Below, piece after piece: positions 7,405-15,298 of a stretch of 38,180 bases of DNA. A model generated the notes under the pieces. It was not told the origin of the DNA and did no database searches. It saw only the letters and a list, made by a program, of their open reading frames with translations. How positions within the stretch are numbered: position 1 is the first letter of the stretch; every line of letters starts with the position of its first letter. Location of the stretch: the NCBI GenBank assembly GCA_964630615.1, contig CAZVVG010000003.1, positions 1-38,180 on the forward strand, in the 5' to 3' direction. This DNA comes from CAZVVG01 sp964630615. GTDB lineage: Bacteria > Patescibacteriota > Minisyncoccia > Moranbacterales > UBA2206. The translations under genes and the position numbers were made by a program.

Positions 7405-7959
7405 CTAATATTCAGAGCAGTTCGCTTCGGTGGATTCTTTTATGGATTTAATTTTTTCCTTAAGTTCAGTATATTCAGTTTCGAGATAATTCTCCTGACC
7501 GCGGTAGGAATAATTATAAGAAAATCTTTGTTCCAGCGCCCGGACTAAGCCTAGCCCGTAAAGAGGTAGATTTTCCGTGTTCGCGTAAAGGTGCTTGATT
7601 TTTGAGTCCTCGGGTGAGAAAATTTTCAGGCTCAAATCGGAAAAAGAAGCTAAATAATCTTTTTCAAGGGCAAAGGAGGTTTTTTCTAATTCCCTTATTT
7701 CCAGAAGTGCCTCTTTTTGTTTTTCTTCGGTAATATACCTTTGGGATCCGAAATCGTCTGCCCTTTCTTTCAAAGTGTCGGCGGTTTTTTCCAGAGCCTT
7801 TATTTTTTGGCAAAGCGTTTCATAATGAATCATCGCTTCTTTTTCCAGAGAGAAATAAAATAATTTTTTGTAAAAATAGAAACTGAAAATCAAGGTTCCC
7901 AGGAGAAGCGAACAAAGAAGGTAAAAATAAATTTTCTTCTCTTTAAGAAGATTTTTCAT
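7405..7959 (-). CDS. membrane-anchored coiled-coil protein
   Basis: No family is recognised. The 184-residue protein has a short basic N-terminus, one membrane segment (about residues 10-32, YFYLLCSLLLGTLIFSFYF) and then long heptad-like stretches rich in Glu, Lys and Leu (about 36-105 and 155-180). It overlaps the 3' end of the O-antigen ligase-like gene by 17 nt, so the two are translationally coupled and probably work together, perhaps as an accessory or scaffold for polysaccharide polymerisation. The single membrane anchor and coil resemble a half Wzz protein, but the second membrane segment is missing. Confidence 0.7.
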   Translation of the reverse strand: MKNLLKEKKIYFYLLCSLLLGTLIFSFYFYKKLFYFSLEKEAMIHYETLCQKIKALEKTADTLKERADDFGSQRYITEEKQKEALLEIRELEKTSFALEKDYLASFSDLSLKIFSPEDSKIKHLYANTENLPLYGLGLVRALEQRFSYNYSYRGQENYLETEYTELKEKIKSIKESTEANCSEY

Positions 7960-9298
7960 GGGAATTTTTTAGCGGCTCTTTTTTTGCGAGCGCAAAGGAG
8001 GTACCCAAAAGCGCCCAAAGCGTCCATTGGGTAACCGTTTCCCGAAGCGTATTATTCGTCAAAGAAAAGCTTATTAAAGCCAAAAATAGGGCCAAAACAA
8101 AAAGGTGAAAATCCTTGAGATATTTATTTTTAGCTTTCACATAAGGGGTAAAAGAATTTTTAAGGGCCACCATGATCAAAAGAAAATAAGCCAGGAGCCC
8201 CGGAATTCCGGTTTCCAAAGCGACGCGCAAGAAATCATTGTGGGTGTAGGGATTGCCGGCGTAAGGTCCATATTCCTGTTCGTGAGCAAGGGTTTCCGTC
8301 CCAATCCCCTGCCCGATGGCGGGATTCTTGAGAAAAATCTGATACATCCTTTCCCATTGGGCAAAGCGCCAGCGCACAGAACTGTCCGCCGGCGGATTGT
8401 AGATATCTTCAATCCTCTCCTGAACCAGCGGAAAACTGAAATATAAAACGAGAGCCAGCCCGGCCGCTAGGAGAATCAGCTTGGGAGATTTTTTGAGAAT
8501 TAAGATTAAAATAAAAATCAGGAAAGCAAACCAGGCGCCGCGGGAAAAAGTTTCAACCAGTAAAATTAAACCCCAAAAAATCAAACCGGAAAGAAAGAAT
8601 CTATACATCTGCTCTTTTTCCCAAGTTACAAGAAAAGAAGCAGCGACAAGGACAATGACAATAAAAGAAGCAAAGGGATTGGGATGGCTGAAAGTGCCAA
8701 AAAGTCGGCTTTCAATTCCCGAGGTGCCGCCCAATCCGGTCCCGGTGGCCAATTGATAAGTCGCGAAAAGAAAAGGAACCACGGCGGAAGAAGCAAGTGC
8801 CCAAAGAATCAGAGACGGATTTTTTTCCTTCCGCGCCAGGAGGTAAAAGGAAGCAAAAACCAATAAAATGCTTAGCAGGCGAATTAATTCGTAAAAGCTG
8901 GCCGATTTGTCAATGGAAAAGAAAAGGCTAAGAAGAGAAATTAAAAGAAACATTAACCAAAGAAAAACGGCGGGTAATTTGCTGAAACTTCCAAGATTCT
9001 TGAGAATGAAAAAGGAAAGCAATCCGATTACCAGAATTCCCAACATCGCTCCGGCGTTGAAGGTCAGATTTTCATTCAAACTCAGAGTAATGTTCTCGCT
9101 GAAGCGGTCAATTGAAGGACGCAGAAAAATAATCAAAAAGAGTCCCCACTTGGGATTGGCCAAAAAAACGATGGCCAAAACCAAACCCAAGACCAGCAAA
9201 AAGCTGTTAAGAATGGGCTGATGGGAAACTAGATTAAAGAGAAAGATCACAGTCAATCCCGCCAGCAACAAAAATCCGTTAGTTTTTTTTGACAGCAT
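7943..9298 (-). CDS. O-antigen ligase/polymerase-like membrane protein (Wzy_C)
   Basis: This 451-residue integral membrane protein has about ten to twelve hydrophobic segments. It carries the Wzy_C/O-antigen ligase loop, with GIGTETLAHEQEYG followed by YTHNDFLRVALETGIPG near residues 345-385. Members either polymerise lipid-linked repeat units or transfer finished glycan to an acceptor at the outer face of the membrane; sequence alone does not tell which. The ATG at 9298 directly precedes the first membrane segment. It is coupled to the coiled-coil gene downstream (17-nt overlap) and divergent from a GT4 gene. No Shine-Dalgarno is seen. Confidence 0.88.
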   Translation of the reverse strand: MLSKKTNGFLLLAGLTVIFLFNLVSHQPILNSFLLVLGLVLAIVFLANPKWGLFLIIFLRPSIDRFSENITLSLNENLTFNAGAMLGILVIGLLSFFILKNLGSFSKLPAVFLWLMFLLISLLSLFFSIDKSASFYELIRLLSILLVFASFYLLARKEKNPSLILWALASSAVVPFLFATYQLATGTGLGGTSGIESRLFGTFSHPNPFASFIVIVLVAASFLVTWEKEQMYRFFLSGLIFWGLILLVETFSRGAWFAFLIFILILILKKSPKLILLAAGLALVLYFSFPLVQERIEDIYNPPADSSVRWRFAQWERMYQIFLKNPAIGQGIGTETLAHEQEYGPYAGNPYTHNDFLRVALETGIPGLLAYFLLIMVALKNSFTPYVKAKNKYLKDFHLFVLALFLALISFSLTNNTLRETVTQWTLWALLGTSFALAKKEPLKNSHEKSS

Positions 9299-9305
9299 CG
9301 GAAAG

Positions 9306-9334
9306 TTGAATTATTCTTTAATTTAGCTTATAAT
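9306..9334 (+). promoter_or_regulatory. promoter of a leaderless GT4 gene
   Basis: TTGAAT (9306-9311), a 17-nt spacer and TATAAT (9329-9334). The start of transcription would fall about 7 nt later, close to the ATG at 9344. No Shine-Dalgarno can fit, so a leaderless mRNA is predicted. Confidence 0.75.
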
Positions 9335-9343
9335 ACAATAAAA

Positions 9344-10603
9344 ATGAGAATTCTTCAAGTCCATAAATACTTTACTCGAAAAAGAGGAGGCGGTTCCGTC
9401 ACGGTCTTTTTTGAAATGATAAAATTGTTGGAAAAGAAGGGTCATATGGTTTCGGTTTTCGCGTTGGCTGATTTGCAAAACGAGGAAACTCCTTTTGCTA
9501 AATATTTCCCCTCCCACTTTGACTTAAACGAAAAAACAGGATTCTTTCGGAAACTGTATCTGGCCGGTAAGCTGATTTATAATCGAGAAGCGGAAGATAA
9601 GCTGAAAAAATTGATTGAGGAATATCCTCCGGAAATTGCCCACCTGCATAATATTTATCATTATCTCACTCCTTCCATTATTCGGCCGCTCAAGAAAAGA
9701 AAAATTCCGGTTGTGATGACGCTTCACGATTACAAATTGATTTGTCCGAATTACAAACTTTTCAATAAAGGCCGGATTTGCGAAAAATGCAAGGGTGGGA
9801 AATATTATCAGTGCTTTTTTAATAAATGCCTGAAAAATTCCCGAAGTGCCAGTTTTTTGGCAATGCTCGAGGCCTATGTTCACAGACTACTCAAAAGTTA
9901 CGAAGGGGTGGATCTTTTTCTCGCGCCTAGCGACTTTATGCGGGAAAAATGTGTGGAATTTGGGATTCCTCCGGAGAAAATAAGAAAGCTGAGGAATGTC
10001 TTTGATGCCCGGAAATTTGAAATTGATGAGGAAAACCCAACGGAAGAAAATTATTTTGTTTTTTTTGGAAGAATTTCTGAGGAAAAAGGTCTGAAAAATC
10101 TTATCCAAGCGGTTGGGGACCTTATTGAATTGGGAAAAATGAAAGAAAACCGCCTATTGATTGTCGGCAAGGGACCGCAAGAAGCCGAGCTCAAAAAATT
10201 AGTAAAAGAAAAAAAATTGGAGGATAAGATTATTTTTGCCGGATTCAAACAGGGAGCGGAACTCAGAGAAATAATCTTAAAAGCTAAATTTGTGGTTGTG
10301 CCTTCTCTTTGGCACGACAACTCACCGTCGGTGATTATTGAAGCGCAATTTTACGCCAAGCCGGTGATTGTTTCCGACCGGGGCGGTTCGAAAGAATCTA
10401 TTCTTCCGGGAGAAACCGGTCTAGTTTTTCAGGCGGAAGAGGTTTCCGATTTGGCGAAAAAAATAAGCCAGCTGCTCGAGCTGACTTATGATGAAAGACT
10501 GGCATTGGGCAGGAAGGGCCGGGAAAACATCCTAAAAATCAATGACGAAGAGAAGCTTTATCAGGAGCTTTTAGGTATTTACCGAGAACTTCTGGCGGGT
10601 TAA
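9344..10603 (+). CDS. GT4-family glycosyltransferase with Cys cluster
   Basis: This 419-residue GT-B retaining glycosyltransferase has an N-terminal acceptor domain starting MRILQVHKYF and a C-terminal nucleotide-sugar domain. FFGRISEEKGLKNLIQA is near residue 240, and PSLWHDNSPSVIIEAQ, containing the donor-binding Glu, is near 322-337. Residues 135-163 hold a cluster of six Cys (ICPNYK, CEKCKGG, CFFNKC) found in a known GT4 subgroup and probably binding a metal. It adds a sugar to the lipid-linked glycan at the cytoplasmic face; donor and acceptor are unknown. It is one of two plus-strand genes and its end overlaps the next, convergent GT4 gene by 33 nt. Confidence 0.9.
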   Translation: MRILQVHKYFTRKRGGGSVTVFFEMIKLLEKKGHMVSVFALADLQNEETPFAKYFPSHFDLNEKTGFFRKLYLAGKLIYNREAEDKLKKLIEEYPPEIAHLHNIYHYLTPSIIRPLKKRKIPVVMTLHDYKLICPNYKLFNKGRICEKCKGGKYYQCFFNKCLKNSRSASFLAMLEAYVHRLLKSYEGVDLFLAPSDFMREKCVEFGIPPEKIRKLRNVFDARKFEIDEENPTEENYFVFFGRISEEKGLKNLIQAVGDLIELGKMKENRLLIVGKGPQEAELKKLVKEKKLEDKIIFAGFKQGAELREIILKAKFVVVPSLWHDNSPSVIIEAQFYAKPVIVSDRGGSKESILPGETGLVFQAEEVSDLAKKISQLLELTYDERLALGRKGRENILKINDEEKLYQELLGIYRELLAG

Positions 10604-11749
10604 GGGGGATTTTTTCTTTTTTTGGTTTAATATCTGGCGATAAATCGCCAAAGTTTCGGCCACATTGCGATCCCAATTGTAGAAAAATTCCACCCGTTTC
10701 TTGGCCCGTTCTCCCAGAATTTTCAGTTCTTTCTTTTTTTCCAAAGAGAAGATTAGTTTTTCTTTCAAATCTTCAATATTTTTTGATTCAAAAATTATTC
10801 CTGTGTTTCCGACTGGCAGGAGATTTTCTTCAATATTGCTGACAATCGGCGCCAGGCCGTAGCCCATAGCTTCTAGGAGGGCATTGGAAAGGCCTTCCGC
10901 CTCGGAAGGCTGGACGAAAGTATAGGCGCAAGAGTAAAGCCGGGCCAGGGTCAGGCCTTTTTGGTTTCCGGTAAAGACAATGTTGGCGTTATTTTTGGCC
11001 AAGTCCTTGATAAATTCCACGTAATCATCCGTAAAAGCACTGTCGCCGACAATGACCAATTTGAAATCGGCGGGAATTTTTCCGGATTTTTGCAGCTCAT
11101 CAAAAGCCTGAATCAGATAATGAATCCCCTTGTGCTTAACCAGGCGACTGACCACCAAAAAGTAACGGTGGTTTTCCAGTTTCCACTTTTTAATTTCTTC
11201 GTAATTTCCCGGTTTTTTAATCACCGCAGAACCGTTATTAATCACGACTGTTTCCCGACCGTATTTTTCTCGGGCGTATCTTTTCAGGATCTCGCTAACC
11301 GTAATGGTCTTGTCCGGGACATTCACAATGATTTTTTCTCCCAGCTTCAAATAGCGCTTGGCAATTTTCCCCCATTTTTGGTGTTGGCTGTCGAGGGAAT
11401 TGAAGGTCGCGATCAGGGCGATTTTCGGTCGAAAGATTTTTATTAGCCAACATAAGGAAGAAGGTCCTGGCGCCTGATAGTGAACCACGTCGTAATTTTG
11501 AAAAATGGCGTGCACCGTAGCCAGAAAGGTATGAAAAATTGTATCCAGATGCTTGGTCGCGATGGAAGGCAAGTGAATTAGTTTAACCCTTTTGTATTCC
11601 CGAATGTTTTTGGAAGTATAATCGTTTCTGACATAAACAAAAACCTCATGGCCTAATTGAACCATTTTGGTGCTCAATTCTTCCACTCTACGTTCCACGC
11701 CTCCGAATTGAACTGGTATTCCCTTTTGTCCGATAAATGCAATTTTCAT
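10571..11749 (-). CDS. GT4-family glycosyltransferase
   Basis: This is a 392-residue GT-B glycosyltransferase of the family often annotated as DUF1972/rhamnosyltransferase-like. It begins MKIAFIGQKGIPVQFGGVER, with FLVVSRLVKHKGIHYLIQAF near residue 205 and PSEAEGLSNALLEAMGYG near 278 (donor-site Glu). The frame extends to 11854, but a near-perfect promoter (11826-11854) lies inside that extension and starts transcription near 11819, so the ATG at 11749 is the real start. The 3' end overlaps the convergent GT4 gene by 33 nt, so the two transcripts can pair. A role in rhamnose transfer is plausible given the rml genes, but not shown. Confidence 0.88.
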   Translation of the reverse strand: MKIAFIGQKGIPVQFGGVERRVEELSTKMVQLGHEVFVYVRNDYTSKNIREYKRVKLIHLPSIATKHLDTIFHTFLATVHAIFQNYDVVHYQAPGPSSLCWLIKIFRPKIALIATFNSLDSQHQKWGKIAKRYLKLGEKIIVNVPDKTITVSEILKRYAREKYGRETVVINNGSAVIKKPGNYEEIKKWKLENHRYFLVVSRLVKHKGIHYLIQAFDELQKSGKIPADFKLVIVGDSAFTDDYVEFIKDLAKNNANIVFTGNQKGLTLARLYSCAYTFVQPSEAEGLSNALLEAMGYGLAPIVSNIEENLLPVGNTGIIFESKNIEDLKEKLIFSLEKKKELKILGERAKKRVEFFYNWDRNVAETLAIYRQILNQKKKKSPLTRQKFSVNT

Positions 11750-11825
11750 CTGTTTAGATATCCCTGAAATAAAGGATATTTTTTTAATTTTTTCGTGTCC
11801 CAAACTGATTCTTTCTTGACCTGAA

Positions 11826-11854
11826 ATAATAGCACTTTTCAGAAAAAAAGTCAA
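11826..11854 (-). promoter_or_regulatory. promoter of the minus-strand GT4 gene
   Basis: TTGACT (11849-11854), a 17-nt spacer and TATTAT (11826-11831). The leader to the ATG at 11749 is about 70 nt and holds a small ATATCC/GGGATAT hairpin. Confidence 0.8.
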
Positions 11855-11857
11855 GTT

Positions 11858-11896
11858 AAAAAAAGGGCCTCGAACGAATTTCGTTCAAGACCCTTT
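11858..11896 (-). terminator. terminator of the exported-protein operon
   Basis: A two-part stem, AAAGGG/CCCTTT (11862-11867 with 11891-11896) around GAACG/CGTTC (11872-11876 with 11882-11886), is followed on the minus strand by a run of seven T. It sits 8 nt after the 269-residue gene. Confidence 0.85.
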
Positions 11897-11904
11897 ATGA
11901 TGTT

Positions 11905-12714
11905 TTAGGGGTTGACTTTTTCCACTTGTTTCGCCGCATTGTATCTGATTACGGTCGAAACAAGATTAGATGTGTCTAACCCCGCGTTCACGAAGGAAAA
12001 GTTACCTCCGTGTTTTAGGTCGAATTCTGGCCCAACGGACAGGTAGAGTATTTCATACTTATCCGTCAAGCCTACGGCTAAACTCAGGGATGCGTATTGC
12101 CCGGGGGTTCCTATGGACAAATCAGCCTGAAGGTAGGGTTTTATCCACCATCCTTCATGCAGATACTGTCGGCCCCCGATGTCAAAAATCCCGTCAGTCT
12201 TGCTCTTAGAATTCCGGCCGTCAGCCCACAAGGCCTGACCCCAGAGCTCCGTTTTGGGAAAGGAATTCCTTCCCCAATCATCCTCGTGTCTCAGGGCAAG
12301 ATATCCCCCAACCCCGTAAAGATTATACCGGGGTTGAGTCTTGCCATAAGACTCTTTCTGCGTTCCGGCCAGTGCGGACAGCCGATAGTCACCCCAGGAG
12401 TGATAACCTCGAAAGGCTATCTGCCCGAGGTGTCTCTGACCATAGCCGGTGTCGGAGTCCCAATAATTCCCTTTATAACCAACCCCAAGAAGGTTGGCCC
12501 CATTTTCGTTTACCCAAGCAAATGGGTAAACGATAATGTTTCCATGAGCGCTTGTGGAATTTTTAGTATCTTTCCACTTCGCACCCACGAAACTATCCAC
12601 TTTGGATACTCCTGACCACTTGGCCAGTTTGTCCTTGTCACTATTACCTCCATCTGCAAATGCAGAAGAAGCAATAAATAACAAAATAACAATTACATTC
12701 ATCAACTTTTTCAT
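11905..12714 (-). CDS. exported beta-strand-rich protein, possible barrel
   Basis: No family is recognised. The 269-residue protein has a signal peptide ending AFA (cleavage near residue 20). The mature part is rich in Gly, Tyr, Trp and alternating polar/apolar strands, for example LLGVGYKGNYW, LGQIAFRGYHSWGDYRLSAL, LYGVGGYLALRHEDDWG and YLSVGPEFDL. This pattern is that of outer-membrane or pore-type beta barrels, yet it lacks the terminal aromatic residue usual for such proteins and ends in VEKVNP. A strong Shine-Dalgarno AAGGAGG (12724-12730) precedes it. It starts 18 nt after the CPPC-protein gene and ends at a terminator, so the two form one operon. A secreted beta-sandwich is the main alternative. 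Confidence 0.7.
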   Translation of the reverse strand: MKKLMNVIVILLFIASSAFADGGNSDKDKLAKWSGVSKVDSFVGAKWKDTKNSTSAHGNIIVYPFAWVNENGANLLGVGYKGNYWDSDTGYGQRHLGQIAFRGYHSWGDYRLSALAGTQKESYGKTQPRYNLYGVGGYLALRHEDDWGRNSFPKTELWGQALWADGRNSKSKTDGIFDIGGRQYLHEGWWIKPYLQADLSIGTPGQYASLSLAVGLTDKYEILYLSVGPEFDLKHGGNFSFVNAGLDTSNLVSTVIRYNAAKQVEKVNP

Positions 12715-12732
12715 TTCTGAAAACCTCCTTTT

Positions 12733-13929
12733 TTATTTTTTAGTTATTTTTGTGAGATAGCTTATCTCCTCCTGGCATTCTGCCAGATAAGGGGCTAATG
12801 CTTGAGCGGCTTGATATCCTGAAACTTTCGCTTCAAGAAAGTTGCCAGTCAAAGTATCATCAGCGGCTGCGATTGACCAGACAATTAACATTCTGATCAA
12901 CTCGCAAGGAGGACAAAGAACCGAACTGATACTGATATTAGGCAATCCCCCTTTTTCCACTACTCTCCTTGCGAAACTCGCGTTATTGCTTGAGCCCACA
13001 AGACTTTTCAGGGTTTCCTCATCCGTTTCGGAAGAAACTCTTTTCCCTTTAACATAATAATCATTGGGAAAAATTTTCTTTAGATCTCGGATAAATGCCT
13101 TGCCGTTCTCAGTTTCGGGAGAAATGTCAATCAACATTTCTTCCGTAATCCGAGAATTATGCTCCGTGAAAAATTCAACCTGTTTTTCAGAGTTAAACTC
13201 AACCATTTTGCCGGAAAGAGTAAGCGCGAACTTACCACTGCCGGAAATAATGGCCAGATTTTTTCCCAACAGGTCAGACTGCTTCTTTCCCTTGGCTATA
13301 ACGAATACATGTGTTCCGTATTTTGTTATAACCGCAGGAAAATCTTCTTCCGTTGTCCGCCAAACTTTACGGACAAAGAACTTCTCTGATTCTTTGCCAT
13401 CTTTCTCGGAAATAGAGTACATTCCGAGTCCATCCCCAATCCAATTAGATCGGAAAATAGGAACAACGATGGCCGTTATCTGCTCTTTGCTCAAGTTCTT
13501 GAGATCTAACGGTAAGGCCACTGACTCAAAAACTTCCTCAACGCCCCTAGTAATTTTGGAGTCAGCTTTTTCCTTAATCGGAGGTAATTCACCGGTTCTG
13601 AAAAGCACCTCCCCCTCATTTTCGAGACGATATAAAACAAAATTATCCGTCTCGTATTTTTCCGCTTGGAAGAAATGGTTTCCATCCCACTTCAACTTCC
13701 CATCTCTTCCTAAAACATCTTTGCGGATTATAGCCGAGACGGCCATCCCCTTCGAAATGTCTATCTTCCCGGAAAAATTATTCTGCTCCACTAAACTATT
13801 TAGTGAAGCAGCGATTGACTCGGGGAACCCGAGCTTCTTAATTTTTTCTAACCTAGAAATTTCCGCAATTGCAGAAGAAACTAGGCAGAAAAAAACCACC
13901 GCCACAATAACTGCAACCTTTCCTTTCAT
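12733..13929 (-). CDS. exported orphan protein with C-terminal CPPC motif
   Basis: No family is recognised. The 398-residue protein has a clear signal peptide ending SAIA (cleavage near residue 22). The mature part is mixed alpha/beta without membrane segments until a CPPC motif at 339-342, followed by a hydrophobic stretch (LIRMLIVWSIAAA) that could be a buried helix or a membrane contact. A CxxC in an exported protein may be redox-active or bind metal, but no thioredoxin fold is evident. The ATG is fixed by the Shine-Dalgarno AGGAGG (13937-13942). It is the first gene of a two-gene unit with the beta-rich protein, under a consensus promoter and a long folded leader. Confidence 0.75.
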   Translation of the reverse strand: MKGKVAVIVAVVFFCLVSSAIAEISRLEKIKKLGFPESIAASLNSLVEQNNFSGKIDISKGMAVSAIIRKDVLGRDGKLKWDGNHFFQAEKYETDNFVLYRLENEGEVLFRTGELPPIKEKADSKITRGVEEVFESVALPLDLKNLSKEQITAIVVPIFRSNWIGDGLGMYSISEKDGKESEKFFVRKVWRTTEEDFPAVITKYGTHVFVIAKGKKQSDLLGKNLAIISGSGKFALTLSGKMVEFNSEKQVEFFTEHNSRITEEMLIDISPETENGKAFIRDLKKIFPNDYYVKGKRVSSETDEETLKSLVGSSNNASFARRVVEKGGLPNISISSVLCPPCELIRMLIVWSIAAADDTLTGNFLEAKVSGYQAAQALAPYLAECQEEISYLTKITKK

Positions 13930-13935
13930 TTTTTG

Positions 13936-14059
13936 GCCTCCTATTTTTATTTTTTTATATTCACTTTTTAAGTAACTTTCCTGAAAATTCAGGAGGAGAA
14001 TCCCTAAGGAAAGAGATTCTCTTCTTAACTTTTCAGGCTTAAAATAAACAAATTTTTAA
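13936..14059 (-). promoter_or_regulatory. structured mRNA leader with anti-Shine-Dalgarno
   Basis: The leader of about 130 nt contains a 10-bp hairpin (14012-14021 with 13996-14005), an outer pairing CCTGAAAA/TTTTCAGG (14030-14037 with 13980-13987) and a competing local hairpin CCTGAA/TTCAGG (13980-13993). CCUCCU (13991-13996) is complementary to the gene's Shine-Dalgarno (13937-13942). The local hairpin hides half of CCUCCU; the outer pairing frees it. This is seen by eye and no folding program was run. No known riboswitch is recognised. Confidence 0.5.
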
Positions 14060-14065
14060 CTCACA

Positions 14066-14094
14066 ATACTAGCACAACAAAGCAATTTTGTCAA
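14066..14094 (-). promoter_or_regulatory. consensus promoter of the exported-protein operon
   Basis: TTGACA (14089-14094), a 17-nt spacer and TAGTAT (14066-14071) on the minus strand. The predicted start is near 14059. Confidence 0.8.
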
Positions 14095-14097
14095 ATG

Positions 14098-14124
14098 AAA
14101 AACCCTCTTCTCAAAAAGAGGGTT
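14098..14124 (-). terminator. terminator of the envelope operon ending in pseudo-HtrA
   Basis: Stem AACCCTCTT/AAGAGGGTT (14101-14109 with 14116-14124) is followed on the minus strand by TTTTC. A second small hairpin, AATTACC/GGTAATT, lies between it and the stop codon. Confidence 0.85.
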
Positions 14125-14146
14125 AATTACCAAAAAAACGGTAATT

Positions 14147-15280
14147 TTAAAGATTAACCTCGATTTTCATTTCCTGCTCATTCCGAATCAGCGTCAGCTC
14201 AATAGTATCGCCTTTTTTATACTTGTAAAGAAGATCGGGCAAGGTATTTTTTTTGTTGATTTCTTCTCCGTTGAGAGCAATCAGCATATCTCCGATTTTC
14301 AGGCCCGCTTTTTGTGCAGGAGAACCTGCAATGACCGCCAACCCCTGTTGTCCGGAGGCGGAATAGACAAGCGCTCCGTTTTCCCGAGTGATTTTTCCTA
14401 GAGTCAGATAAGTTTTATTGGCCGGAAGGAAATAGATTCCCAAATAAGGATTCTGTTCCAGCCTGTTTTGTAGGACTTTATCCAAAACCCTTTTTATCTT
14501 ATTGGCTGGAATTTGAAAATAAGTTTTTTCCGGTCCGCTCTCTACCACACCGGTAACTCCGATGACCTGCCCAAGATAATCTACGATCGGTCCGCCGACA
14601 TACTCATCTTTGGAAGTAAAAGTGTCCTTAAAGACTCCTTCCATTTTTTCCGAGGAGGAAACCTTTCCTCCGAAAAGATTAAAATCCGAGCTCCAACCTC
14701 CCAAAATAGAGGTAGTGTAATTATTGGAATAATCCAATGAATTATTGCTCAAGGCGACGATTTTTTCCCCAATTTTAGCATCTTCCGAATTGGCAAAAGA
14801 AATCGTGGGCAAGTTGCTGGCTTCTATTTTCAGGAAGGCCAAGTTGCTATAGCTGTCAATGCCGAGGAGCTTGGCTTCTTTGACATTACCGTCAAAAAGA
14901 AACACCTGGTAGGTGGAATTTTCTTTCAGAAGGGCACTTGCGTAGGTCATAATGATGCCATCACTGGTCACAATCATTCCCGTTCCATTTTTTATGAGCG
15001 CCGGTTCTTTTTTGGAAATAGTCTCATTTTTTGAAGCCGAAACAATGTTGACCAGGGAGGAAGAAACCTGGTTGATAACTTTTTCAATGGAAAATTCCTC
15101 TTTGACCGTTACTTGCTCCGTTTTGTTTATGATGGTCACGTCTTGAGCTGCTTTTCTGACAATATCGTATTTGGAAAAAAAAGAAACCGTGCTTAGGTAA
15201 GGAAAAAGAAAGCGATCAGCCAGGATTCCACCGAAACCCCCCAATACGACCACTAAAAAATAAAAACCTATTTTTTTCAT
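14147..15280 (-). CDS. catalytically dead HtrA/DegP-like protein with PDZ domain
   Basis: This 377-residue membrane-anchored protein has an N-terminal membrane segment (about 5-22), a trypsin-like fold (about 65-265) and a C-terminal PDZ domain (about 285-377, with AVIAGSPAQKAGLKIGDMLIAL). Aligned by eye with the active HtrA at 16060-17322, all three catalytic residues are replaced. TNKHVV becomes TYASAL (His to Ser115), DPNNDIAIIK becomes DSYSNLAFLK (Asp to Asn146) and GNSGGP becomes EYVGGP (Ser to Val228). The fold and PDZ look intact, so it is probably a regulator, substrate adaptor or chaperone rather than a decayed gene. It is last in the run HtrA - membrane protein - pseudo-HtrA and ends at a strong terminator. 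Confidence 0.88.
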   Translation of the reverse strand: MKKIGFYFLVVVLGGFGGILADRFLFPYLSTVSFFSKYDIVRKAAQDVTIINKTEQVTVKEEFSIEKVINQVSSSLVNIVSASKNETISKKEPALIKNGTGMIVTSDGIIMTYASALLKENSTYQVFLFDGNVKEAKLLGIDSYSNLAFLKIEASNLPTISFANSEDAKIGEKIVALSNNSLDYSNNYTTSILGGWSSDFNLFGGKVSSSEKMEGVFKDTFTSKDEYVGGPIVDYLGQVIGVTGVVESGPEKTYFQIPANKIKRVLDKVLQNRLEQNPYLGIYFLPANKTYLTLGKITRENGALVYSASGQQGLAVIAGSPAQKAGLKIGDMLIALNGEEINKKNTLPDLLYKYKKGDTIELTLIRNEQEMKIEVNL

Positions 15281-15298
15281 AGCTTTGATTTTTTTAAT

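Noticed and set aside
11750..11854. N-terminal extension of the GT4 gene to 11854
   Set aside because: It contains a near-perfect promoter and is not like the family's N-terminus.
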